64,000 nucleotides of DNA, taken from contig NC_009362.1 of NCBI RefSeq assembly GCF_000092065.1, positions 502,501 to 566,500 of the forward strand, written 5' to 3'. Below the pieces are notes generated by a model. The model did no database searches, was not told the DNA's origin, and saw nothing but the letters and a program-made list of their open reading frames with translations. Below are positions 27,559-36,426 of the stretch, one piece after another (the stretch's first letter is position 1; each line of letters starts with the position of its first letter). Source of the stretch: Ostreococcus lucimarinus CCE9901 (lineage: Eukaryota > Chlorophyta > Mamiellophyceae > Mamiellales > Bathycoccaceae). A program made the position numbers and the translations under genes.

Positions 27559-29271
27559 TTACCAGTCGTCGTCGGAGTCGGAACCGAATGCGGCGTCGGC
27601 GGCGCCCGCGCCACCGCCAGAGGCGGCGGCGGGCGCGCTCACAATCATGTGCTTGAATTTGTCTTCCACGGCGATGGTGACGCCACCGTCGGTTTCAACG
27701 ACGGATGGTTCGACTGTACGACCTTCTCGCCACGCCTTGGCCTCTTCGCGTTCCTTGGCGCGTGCTTCCCGACCGGTGGCGAACGCGAACGCGTTGCCGG
27801 CTTCAAGCTCCAACAGCGCGCGCTTGATTTGAGCCACGATGAACGAGTCGCGGTCGGTGTAGAAAGAAGTGGAACGACCGGACATACCAGCGCGACCGGT
27901 ACGACCGATGCGGTGGACGTAATCTTCAAAGTTGCGCGGCAAATCGAGATTGACAACGTGCGCGACGCCCTTGACGTCCAAACCGCGAGCGGCGACGTCG
28001 GTGGCGACGAGTACGGAACATCGCCCCGTTTTGTAGTCGTGAAGCGCCGCCTCGCGTTCACCTTGAGAACGACCGCCGTGAAGCGCCGCGGCGGGGACGT
28101 TTTCTGCGTTCAAGAGTTCCGCGATTTCGTCCGCGCGATTCTTGCGTTCGACGAAAATAACCGTCATCGGCATGTCTTGACCGAGCTTCATCGCTTCGCG
28201 CTGCTCGCCTATCAACATAGTCACGAGTCTGTCCACCTTTTCCGCGTCCACGACTTTTTCCAAATGCTGCGACACGTTTGCCGTTGGTGCGCTCGTGGTG
28301 CCGACCTTCACCTTGACCGGCTTATGCAAGTAGTCGCTCGCGAGTGCCTCGACTTCGCTCGGCATCGTCGCGGAGAACAGCAACGTTTGATGAGGCTTGG
28401 GCAAATTCATCAATACCTCGCGAATTTGCGGCTCGAAACCCATGTCCAACATGCGATCGGCCTCGTCCAAAACGACGAAGGAGACGCGGCTGAGATTCGT
28501 GTTCCCTTGCTGCAAGTGATCAATCAATCGCCCCGGCGTGGCGACGACGATCTGCACACCACTTCGCAAAGCGCCTCGTTGTTCACTCATGTTCGTTCCG
28601 CCGACGATGATCGCCGTTCTGAACCCCTTGGAGCTTCTCGTAAACGTCTTTGCTTCGGCTTCAATTTGCTGCGCCAATTCTCTCGTCGGCGCCATAACGA
28701 TGGCGTACGGCCCATCCCCTTGCCTCAACGGCGCCTGATTCAACGCATGCTGAATCATCGGAATCGAAAACGCCGCCGTCTTCCCGCTCCCCGTCTCCGC
28801 GCATCCCAACACGTCGCGTCCGCTCAGGATCACCGGAATCGCCTGCGCCTGGATCGGCGACGGTTTATCGTACTCCCTGTATCGAATGTCCGCCATGATG
28901 TCCCGCACCAGCGTCATGTCCTCGAACGATTCGATCGCGCTCGGCACCGCCGCTTCGCCCTCCTCGATCTCCACCGTCACGCCCAATCGCTCGCGAATCT
29001 CCGTCGTCTGCGCCTCCGTCAGCGCCTCCACGCGCGCGCTCGGCCGCCACGTCGCGAACACCGGCGCGCGATCCATCCGCGCGCCGTCCGCGCGCGCCGA
29101 TCCCCCGCGATCGCCCGTCGGCGCCCGTCGATCGCCGTCGCGCGCGTCGCTCGCGCGTCGCGCGCCGTCCCACTCGCGCGCGCCTCCGCCGTCGCGCGGC
29201 GCGCCCGCCGCGCCCGCCGCGCCGTCGCTCGCGCCTCCGGCGCCGCGCAGGTGCGGGGGCACGTACCCCAT
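27559..29271 (-). CDS. DEAD-box RNA helicase
   Basis: The 570-residue protein has a complete DEAD-box core: a Q-motif region (PSPIQAQAIP), motif I AETGSGKT near residue 157, PTRELAQQI, ATPGRLIDH, motif II DEAD near 268, SAT near 299, FVERKNRADEI, VATDVAARGLDV and HRIGRTGRAG near 457. It opens with MGYVPPHLRG, like Ded1/DDX3 helicases, and ends in an acidic SDSDDDW. The closest type seems to be a plant nuclear or cytoplasmic group with QAIPVILSGRDVLGCAETG. The exact process is not clear. An in-frame ATG at 29388 lies inside the shared upstream element and would add 39 low-complexity residues; I prefer 29271. Confidence 0.9.
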   Translation of the reverse strand: MGYVPPHLRGAGGASDGAAGAAGAPRDGGGAREWDGARRASDARDGDRRAPTGDRGGSARADGARMDRAPVFATWRPSARVEALTEAQTTEIRERLGVTVEIEEGEAAVPSAIESFEDMTLVRDIMADIRYREYDKPSPIQAQAIPVILSGRDVLGCAETGSGKTAAFSIPMIQHALNQAPLRQGDGPYAIVMAPTRELAQQIEAEAKTFTRSSKGFRTAIIVGGTNMSEQRGALRSGVQIVVATPGRLIDHLQQGNTNLSRVSFVVLDEADRMLDMGFEPQIREVLMNLPKPHQTLLFSATMPSEVEALASDYLHKPVKVKVGTTSAPTANVSQHLEKVVDAEKVDRLVTMLIGEQREAMKLGQDMPMTVIFVERKNRADEIAELLNAENVPAAALHGGRSQGEREAALHDYKTGRCSVLVATDVAARGLDVKGVAHVVNLDLPRNFEDYVHRIGRTGRAGMSGRSTSFYTDRDSFIVAQIKRALLELEAGNAFAFATGREARAKEREEAKAWREGRTVEPSVVETDGGVTIAVEDKFKHMIVSAPAAASGGGAGAADAAFGSDSDDDW

Positions 29272-29372
29272 GCTCGTCGCCGCGCGCGCGTCGTCGCGAG
29301 GCGTCGTCGTGTGCGGCGCGCGGGCGCGCGCGCGCGCCGGCGCCGCGCGATCGCTGCCCGGGTGTCCGACGT

Positions 29373-29390
29373 CTGACTGTTTACCCATAC
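29373..29390 (-). promoter_or_regulatory. Shared 18-bp upstream element, copy 2
   Basis: On the minus strand it reads GTATGGGTAAACAGTCAG, matching the KRI1 copy at 17 of 18 bases. It lies 102 bases before the helicase ATG and 111 bases before the eL33 ATG on the other strand. Confidence 0.4.
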
Positions 29391-29500
29391 GCGACCCGTG
29401 TGGAGTATGAAACCCCGTCCGTTACCGCGCACGTCGTCGCGCGCCGTCCCGGCGCGGCGTCGCGCGCGCGCCGCCTTTCACACGCGCGCGGCGAGCGACC

Positions 29501-30245
29501 ATGGCCAAGGGTGAACCGACGAGGTGCGCGCGAAATCTTCGACCGCGCGGCGCGCGACGCGACGGCGCGCGACGGCGCGCGCGCGCGTGGAGCGCGACGC
29601 GGAACGACGCGACGCGATCGCGGGTTAGGGCTTCGGTCGCGCGATGTCGACGCCGAGGGGACGCGCGCGACGCGCGCGCGCGGTCGAACGCGGCGTCGAA
29701 CGATCGAGGGGTATCGCGCGCGCGTTCGAGAGCGTCGGAAAGGGGGAGAACGCGCGCGCGCGCGGAGGTTGGGGGCGGATGACGGTGACGATGGGCGCGC
29801 GCGAGCCCTAACGACGATGGGCGCGCGGGGCGACGACGACGCGCGGGGGGGGCGCGCGGGAATCCGGACGGGTGGTGCGATGCGGAATGTTTGCGAACGC
29901 GACGACTGACGAACGACGCGCTCGGCGAATCGCGATAGATTGTATGTGCGAGGGTTGATTTTGGGGTACAAGCGCGCGCGCACGAACCAATACAACCACA
30001 CGTCGCTCATTAAGCTCGAGGGCGTGTCTGACGCCCCGTCGACGGCGTTCTACGGTGGTAAGAAGTTGTGCTATGTGTACAAGGCGAAGACGAAGAAGCA
30101 AGGGACGGCGTACCGCACGATTTGGGGCAAGGTGATGCGGGCGCACGGAACGAGCGGCGTCGTTCGCGCGAAGTTCAAGTCGCATTTGCCGTCGAACTCC
30201 ATCGGTGGTAAGGTGCGATGCATGCTTTACCCGTCGAACATTTAA
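29501..30245 (+). CDS. RPL35A: 60S ribosomal protein eL33 (L35a), one long intron
   Basis: Exon 1 (29501-29523) codes MAKGEPT plus two bases of an Arg codon, and exon 2 (29939-30245) completes [18 protein letters not shown]. Together they give 109 residues, the normal eL33 length. Diagnostic blocks are [33 protein letters not shown] and the C-terminal MLYPSNI. The protein is a structural part of the large cytosolic ribosomal subunit. The intron-based start gives the expected MxKG...TRLYVRG beginning, which exon 2 alone lacks, since it has no in-frame ATG. Confidence 0.95.
29524..29938 (+). other. Intron of the eL33 gene
   Basis: The 415-nt intron starts GTGCGCGC, has CTGAC 28 nt before the end, and ends CGATAG. 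It is the longest intron seen here and contains two telo-box-like words, GGGTTAGGGC at 29622-29631 and GCCCTAAC at 29805-29812. Confidence 0.9.
29622..29812. promoter_or_regulatory. Two telo-box-like motifs inside the eL33 intron
   Basis: GGGTTAGGGC (29622-29631) and GCCCTAAC (29805-29812) resemble the AAACCCTAA telo box that activates ribosomal protein genes in plants. Their position inside the first intron, near the gene start, is compatible with a regulatory role. Confidence 0.4.
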
Positions 30246-30382
30246 GCGACTTCGAACGTGGACTTTAGAGTCGGACTAGAACACAGAATCGACGCGGTGT
30301 AATTTGAAAACGTTTCGTCGAGTCGTCTTTCGTCGCATCGTCGACAACCCGCTAGCGCTAGTGGTATTTCTCTAACTCGTCA

Positions 30383-31345
30383 TCAATACGCGCGTTTGAA
30401 CGCGTGCCAGGCGATGGCGCCTTGCGTCAAGAGCGGGGCGCCGCCCTTGGCGACGGCTTCGTCGAAAACGTCGAAATCTCTCGCCTCGAGCGCGTCTAAA
30501 TACCTCCCAACGGGGACCGCTTGCAGAAGGAACGGCTTGGCGTCGTCGGGAACTCTGCTCGCCATCGCGCGCGCGCTATCTAAATGCCCCTTGGCCGCGC
30601 TCGCGACTTCGTGCGCGACGTTACGCACGCCCTCGCTCGGCTCCATGCGATAGACGCTCTCGGTGCTCACCCCGTGCCGCGCGCACGCGTCGCTCGGTAA
30701 GTAACATCGACGCTGTTTCGCGTGCGCCACGGTACCGCGCAATAACGCACTTAGTCCTATCGCTTGCCCTAAGTGACTCACCGCGTGATCCGCGTCCGCA
30801 TTCCTGACTCCGCACGCGTCGAGCGCGAGCGTCAACGCGCTCCCGTGCGCGTCGCTCGCATACCGCTCTAGATCTGCAATCGTCCGCGGCGGTCCATCCG
30901 AGCGCGCGTCCGCGATCCTCGCCTCAATCATTCGTCGCATCCAAGTTCTCGCGCGCGCGTTCGGCTCGTTTCCCAGCGCTGCGAGCGTTGCGAGCGCCAC
31001 CGGGTGACCCGCCCGTGTCCCGGCGCTCCCCGCCGTCATCGTCTCTCGCCACCACATCAACCGCGCCACCGCCGCGTCGACGGATTCCGCGTTCCCGACC
31101 ACCGAACCGGTCTCCGCGTTCAGCGCGCGCACGGCGAACGCCGCGGGCGCGCTCGCGCGGGGCAGGGCGAGCGTGCAGAGATAGGTTTCGTAGTCTCTCG
31201 CGCGAACGATTTCGACGCAGTGACGAAACGCGGCGCGCAGATCGTCCGTGGACGCGCTCGTCGACGCGCTCGCGCGTGAGATTCGCCCGCGCTCGCTCGC
31301 GACGCGCGCCGCGACGCGAGCGATCGAGGACGGATTCGGAGCCAT
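30383..31345 (-). CDS. NDUFAF6: NDUFAF6-like mitochondrial complex I assembly factor
   Basis: The 320-residue protein belongs to the squalene/phytoene synthase fold but matches NDUFAF6 (C8orf38), which is needed for early assembly of complex I. Similar blocks are LMWWRETM, AGHPVALATL, DLERYASDAHGSALTLAL, DHAVSHLGQAIGLSALLRG, RRCYLPSDACARHGVS and VRNVAHEVASAAKGHLDSA. The aspartate-rich metal motifs of true prenyl synthases are missing, as in NDUFAF6. The first 30 residues, basic and Ser/Ala-rich, fit a mitochondrial presequence. Length is normal. Confidence 0.9.
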   Translation of the reverse strand: MAPNPSSIARVAARVASERGRISRASASTSASTDDLRAAFRHCVEIVRARDYETYLCTLALPRASAPAAFAVRALNAETGSVVGNAESVDAAVARLMWWRETMTAGSAGTRAGHPVALATLAALGNEPNARARTWMRRMIEARIADARSDGPPRTIADLERYASDAHGSALTLALDACGVRNADADHAVSHLGQAIGLSALLRGTVAHAKQRRCYLPSDACARHGVSTESVYRMEPSEGVRNVAHEVASAAKGHLDSARAMASRVPDDAKPFLLQAVPVGRYLDALEARDFDVFDEAVAKGGAPLLTQGAIAWHAFKRAY

Positions 31346-31403
31346 GCGGCGCGGAATGAGGACAGTTGAACGCCGGCGCGCGCATCTCGGCGCGCGCGTT
31401 CGA

Positions 31404-34186
31404 TTACAACTCAGCGTCGAGCGAGGCTAAAACATCGCGAATGGCGTCCACATCGGGATGGTCCGGGCCTAAAATATTCGTCTGAAGCTCCAACGCGCGC
31501 TGGAGCAGAGGACGGCCGAGATTGTTGTCCTCGCGGTCGAGGTGGCAAATAGCGAGATCCGTGAGCGTCTGCACCGTCTCGGGATGCTCGGCGCCGAGGG
31601 TGGTCTCTTGAATCGACAGCGCGCGCTCGAACAGCGCTTGTGCTCGTTCAAAGTTCTCGTTTTCGCTGTAGAGTGTGGCTAGATCGTTCATGGCGGCGGC
31701 GACGTCTGGGTGGTCTTCTCCGTGCGCCTCGATGCGACGAGTGATTTCGCGTTCGAGCGTCGTCGCGCTGGCGGACATCTCGGGTGATATGTCGTCTCTC
31801 GGCACGCTCGGACTCGGCTGATTCCAATCATCACCGCGTCCACGACTCGGGGAAAACACAACACCGCCACGAGTGGATGCGGGACTGGACGCCGTCCACA
31901 TGGACTTGCTCGGCGATTTGCTCGCCCCAGAGTTTCTGCCGCGAATGTCATACGGGTCTTCGTTCTCATCGATCGCCGCTTCAATGACATCCTTGATCGC
32001 ACTCTTGAGCGTTCGCGGAAGGTAGGTGCGAACATTCGAACCAACGATGTCTACGCACGCCAAAACAACCTTCATGGCCACGCCTCTCGCCTCACCGTTG
32101 GCGCTGTCGAAGCACTTCGTCGCAAACTTCATGACTTGTTCCAACGCGAATGAATTTTCCTTTTCTGGCGCATCCAATCCGTACGTTGGCACAAGCTCTA
32201 GAAGCAGAGTGAGCCTTCCAGTCAGCACTCGCCACAAGTTCAACTTTTGCACCGGTTTGCAAAGCGCATTCGCTAAGATATTCACTCCTCCTGGGGCGTC
32301 GCTTGCGAAGGCGTGCAGCGCCTCGCGAATGCTCTCGCGAAGTCTAGGATTGGTGTCGCCAAGTTTATCGACTAATAACGACATCGAGTCCCCGACCGCT
32401 TCGCGCACGTCCCGGGCGGAAACGAACTCAGCGTACGCCTTGGCCGCAGACGCAAGCGTGATCGCTGCCGCACACGTCACGTTAGCCACCTTGTCGTTGA
32501 ATAATCGATCGCCGAGCGTCTTGCACAACGTGTGAAACGTCTCGCGAGGCTCCGCTCCGACCACGGCAGAGGAGTCTGCGTTCTCCCACGCAGCGATAAG
32601 TCGCTTGTTGATGGCCTGCAACGCAGTCTCGCGGTGTAACCATGCTTGGCTGAAGAGCTTGACGATGACATCTTCCCCAAACGCCTCGATGATGGGCGCC
32701 GCGTTGACTTGCTCAGACGGCGACAGTGGCGCCAGCGGCGGAAGATCATCTTCCTCGCTCGACTTGACTGATTGCTTCGTCGCGCTCACGACTTTATCTT
32801 CGTGCTCTTGTTCGAAAAACGCGGCTGCTTCAGCCTCGAGCTCAGGAGGCACACGACGGCCAGCGGCCACCGCGGGGACCTCGTCGTTGCTCATACCGGC
32901 GGCACTCACGTCGTCTTCGCGAAAGGTGTTTGACTTGGTAATCTCGATTGGTTTCGGCCGGGGCGGATCTTTCGGCGCACTGCTCGCGACACTCATAGAT
33001 CGTTCGATGTCGTTTTCGTCGTGCTCGACGGCTTTCCCACCCGTCAAATCTCGCATAGCGTCGGCGTGTTTCGAACGAATCGGCACGTCGTCGAACGAAA
33101 ACGTGGCTCGCGCCGACGGCGCCGCGGCTACAGGTGACCCCAGAGGTGGCAACACTCGCACCTCTTCTGTCACCTGAGCGCTTGAGCTCGGTGACCGCAC
33201 GCTCGAACGCGGCGAAGACGCCGCGGTGAACGCATCGTCGTACCCATTCGATCGCATCTTGTCGATTTCAATCTTCAACCGTTTCGCCTCGTCGTAATCT
33301 TCTGCGTCCACGGCGCGCATTTTTTCTTCCTGTAACACCTTCACCTTCACCCCAAACTCACGAAGCTTCGCGATAACGTCACGCAAACGTTTCGCCTCGT
33401 CGTAATCTTCCGCATCAACCGCGTGTTCCTTGCGAACCATCACCTCTCGAATCTTCTCCGCCGTCAACGCGTCCACCTCCGTCGTCGCGTCCCCAGCCGC
33501 CGACATCACTCGATGACCCAGCAAAGGCGTGCGCGCCGTCACCGCCTCACTCGCGCTATCACGCTCGCTCACTTCCCCGATCAGCGTTAGCGCCATCAAT
33601 CCAATCTGTCGTCCATCGTTCCTCGCGTTTTCGTGACATCCCGGAAATTCCAACCGCACCTCCGTCGCCTCCTTGACGTTCACGTGCACCGTCTTCAACT
33701 CCCTCGCCTTGTACCCGCACTCCGCGTTGCTCTCAAATCTCAACGTCCCCAACTTCTTCACGCGTCCATCTTTCGTCGTCACGTGCACGTGCGCCGCGAT
33801 CGCAATCTTAGACTCGTGCGACAGCAACCGTAACTGCCTCAAGTCGCTCGCTCGCCGCAACCGCGCCGTCACGTACGCCGGAAATCCCGCGTTTCTCTCC
33901 GTGTACCACCCGCGCGCGCGTTCGCCATGTTTCACGTGAAGCTCCTCCGCGCGATGATTCGCGTCCTGCGCGCGCGAAGTCGTCAGTCCTTCGTTTCTTT
34001 CGGAAGTCAACGCGCGATTTCAAATTCATCGTAAATGTCGCGCGCGAATGCGTCGCGAACGCGGCGTGCGCGCGCGCGACGGCGACGAACCTCGGACGAG
34101 CGATCGACGATGGTGTACTCTAGCGCCCTGTCGCTCGGCGCGCCCGCCGCGGGCGCGCGGGCGGGCGCGCGGTGCGCGAGAGGCAT
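31404..34186 (-). CDS. CEP104/FAP256-like microtubule-tip protein with C-terminal TPRs, one intron
   Basis: Exons 33965-31404 and 34186-34091 give 885 residues. Exon 1 (LEYTIVDRSSE) joins exon 2 (DANHRAEELHVKHG), rebuilding the CEP104 N-terminal jelly-roll, which continues with FPAYVTARLRRASDLRQLRL and ARELKTVHV. Two copies of a helix (AVDAEDYDEAKRLRD, AVDAEDYDEAKRLKI) near residues 205-250 match the CEP104 coiled coil, and a TOG-like tubulin-binding array spans about 460-720. The end carries two or three kinesin-light-chain-type TPRs (EHPETVQTLTDLAICHLD). CEP104 binds growing microtubule ends and ciliary tips in animals and Chlamydomonas. The zinc-finger region of animal CEP104 is not seen and the TPRs are an addition. 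Confidence 0.85.
33966..34090 (-). other. Intron of the CEP104-like gene
   Basis: The 125-nt intron starts GTTCGTCG, has CTGAC 16 nt before the end, and ends GCGCAG, phase 0. Exon 2 alone has no ATG before the conserved domain. Confidence 0.8.
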
Positions 34187-34271
34187 GGTGTGACGGCGAG
34201 CGGGTCGCTCGGAGGGGCTGCTTCGGGACGCGCGTTGACCGCGGTTCGGATACGATTCGATTCGATGGAAA

Positions 34272-36290
34272 CTACGCGTCGTCGTCGGCGGCCTGACGCT
34301 TGAGCCAGTCCCAAGCGCGCGTGAAAGGATTGGCGTCGACGGCGTCCGCGATGGGAGCGATGGGCGCGGCGTCGTCGGCGGGCGCGGACGCGCGGCGAGG
34401 ATGGTGCGTGCGGCGAGCGCGAGCGTCTTCGCCGTAAAAGTCGGGGATGGAGTCGTCGTCGTCGGTATCGGTGCCGATGTCGGGAACGTGATGGGATGGT
34501 CGTGGACCGGGGGCGGTGGCGCCGGCGTCGTGGGCGTCGCGCTTGAACGCGTCGTCGTCTTCGTCGCCGTCGATGCCGAGGAAGTTGCGAACGGAGCGCC
34601 ATCCTCGGCGCGCGCCGGAGCGGACGTCTTGGGCGTGAAGAAACGCGCTCACGGCGTCTTCCTCGTCTTCGTCGTCGGAATCGCGATTGGAAGCATCGTG
34701 CTCGACCCAGGATTGTCCACCGGCTTTGACACGATCGTGAATCGCCTTCACCGCGGCTTGGTACGTTCCCGGAATGTGGTCGAGCATCATGTACGGGTCG
34801 AGGACGACGTCTGTGAACGCCGTGGGGTGTTTATACTCCGCAGTCGGTGCGTCTGAACGCACGTGCTTGAGGTGGATAACTCGTCCCGGTTGAACCATGA
34901 AATCGCTCGCCGCGTGATCACGAAGTTCGAGGCCGACGACGCCCTCTACCTCGCCCCAAGCGCCTTGGCATTTGCGCCGACTGTCCCCGCGCTTCTTAGG
35001 AGGCGACACCGACGCAGCTTTCGAGACGTCGCGCGCTCCAGCGCCACTTGCTAACTCACTATCTTTGCTAACGTTGTCTAAATCTTGCGCTACCTCGGTG
35101 ATTTCTTCCTCGGTCGCGCTCACTTCTCGCTCCAACGCCGGCCTGTCCCTGCCGCCGAGCACCGAGGATACGGCGCGCAACATCGCGTGCGACGGTGCGG
35201 CGTGGTTCAACCGACGTAATAGTCGGCGAACGGAAGCGTGACATAATCGCGGTATAACATCAGCGCCGGCGACGACGCACGTGATGTAATCGCTCGCCGC
35301 CTCGCTCAAGTCCATGCTGCTCACGCTCGGCGCCGCGATACACACGCACGTGCACGACGCCAGTCGTCGCAATATTTCTCTTCTCTCCTCCTCGACGACA
35401 TCGCTCAATCCCTCTAGCGCGAGCGACTCGATATCTTTATCCGTACTATGCATGAGCATCGCGACGCACGCGGCTACACCGCCGCCCATACTGTGACCGG
35501 TGACGAGAAACTCGTATCCCGAAAGCTTGCGCATCGAACGCGCCACGGCGGGAAGCATGCGCTTTAACACTTGCCACGCCGATGCCACCATCCCAGAGTG
35601 CGCCCAGCCGTTCAAGAACTTCACACTTTCGCTGCTCACGTCCGTTAACGCGTCGTGAAACTCCCACGTCCCGCGCACAGAAAGCACCACCTTGCCCGCG
35701 GCGCGATCGACGGCGACGAACGAGCTCGGCGAAAATTCCGTCCCACTCCACTCCGCATCCACCACATCTTTCGTCTCGATCTCGCAGCTCCTCGCGCATG
35801 CCTCCGTCGCTTTCGCGTGCATCGCTTCGTAATCCCCCATTCCGCGCGTTTCACCGCCGCCGCCCGCAGCCTTTAAACTCTTCAATTTGTCCCGAAACGA
35901 CGCGTCGCTCAGCACGCTCGACGCCGTCCCATACGCCCCGATCGCGTATTTCACCGCCACTCGCAGCGACGCGAGTTCAATTTCACCCGGGCTTTCGGGT
36001 TTCATCGTCTCATTCGGGTACAGCTCTCGCATCGTCCTCGTTCGATCGCGTTCCGCCTCGCGCTGCTCGCTCCACAGCACGAACCCAGCCATCGGGTCAA
36101 ACGTCGCCATCCCGACCACGCCCAGCGGCGCGAGCTCGCGCACGACGCCGCCGTAGACGACGCGCAGCGCGCGTTCGAGCTCGAGCCATCCCGCGGTGGG
36201 ATGCGCGCGCTTGGGCGCGCGCGCGGGCGTCGTTTCCGACGTCGTGACGTTCGCGCTGTCGCGCGCGCGCGGCGAATCGGCGTCGCGCAT
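34272..36290 (-). CDS. Class 3 lipase, diacylglycerol-lipase-like
   Basis: The 672-residue protein has a Lipase_3 domain. The core includes SFVAVDRAAGKVVLSVRGT and the nucleophile in VTGHSMGGGVAA near residue 264. Candidate triad partners are Asp in VVAGADVIPRL near 343 and His in MLDHIPGTY near 506. A long insert rich in Glu and Lys (about 380-440) separates Asp from His. The C-terminal 130 residues are acidic and disordered, ending in a Trp-rich WDWLKRQA. Neutral lipases of this type act on diacylglycerol or galactolipids; the exact substrate is unknown. An N-terminal membrane region, as in animal DAG lipases, is not evident. Confidence 0.85.
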   Translation of the reverse strand: MRDADSPRARDSANVTTSETTPARAPKRAHPTAGWLELERALRVVYGGVVRELAPLGVVGMATFDPMAGFVLWSEQREAERDRTRTMRELYPNETMKPESPGEIELASLRVAVKYAIGAYGTASSVLSDASFRDKLKSLKAAGGGGETRGMGDYEAMHAKATEACARSCEIETKDVVDAEWSGTEFSPSSFVAVDRAAGKVVLSVRGTWEFHDALTDVSSESVKFLNGWAHSGMVASAWQVLKRMLPAVARSMRKLSGYEFLVTGHSMGGGVAACVAMLMHSTDKDIESLALEGLSDVVEEERREILRRLASCTCVCIAAPSVSSMDLSEAASDYITCVVAGADVIPRLCHASVRRLLRRLNHAAPSHAMLRAVSSVLGGRDRPALEREVSATEEEITEVAQDLDNVSKDSELASGAGARDVSKAASVSPPKKRGDSRRKCQGAWGEVEGVVGLELRDHAASDFMVQPGRVIHLKHVRSDAPTAEYKHPTAFTDVVLDPYMMLDHIPGTYQAAVKAIHDRVKAGGQSWVEHDASNRDSDDEDEEDAVSAFLHAQDVRSGARRGWRSVRNFLGIDGDEDDDAFKRDAHDAGATAPGPRPSHHVPDIGTDTDDDDSIPDFYGEDARARRTHHPRRASAPADDAAPIAPIADAVDANPFTRAWDWLKRQAADDDA

Positions 36291-36426
36291 GCGCTCAGCG
36301 GGACTCGCGACGCATCGAGACGCGCGCGATGCGTCGGCGCTTTCGTTCGGGTCGGTGTCGGGGCGCGCGCGCGGGGCGCGGTGAAGTGCGGCGCGCGTTT
36401 ACTCTTGACGTCGAATTCGCCGAGCG

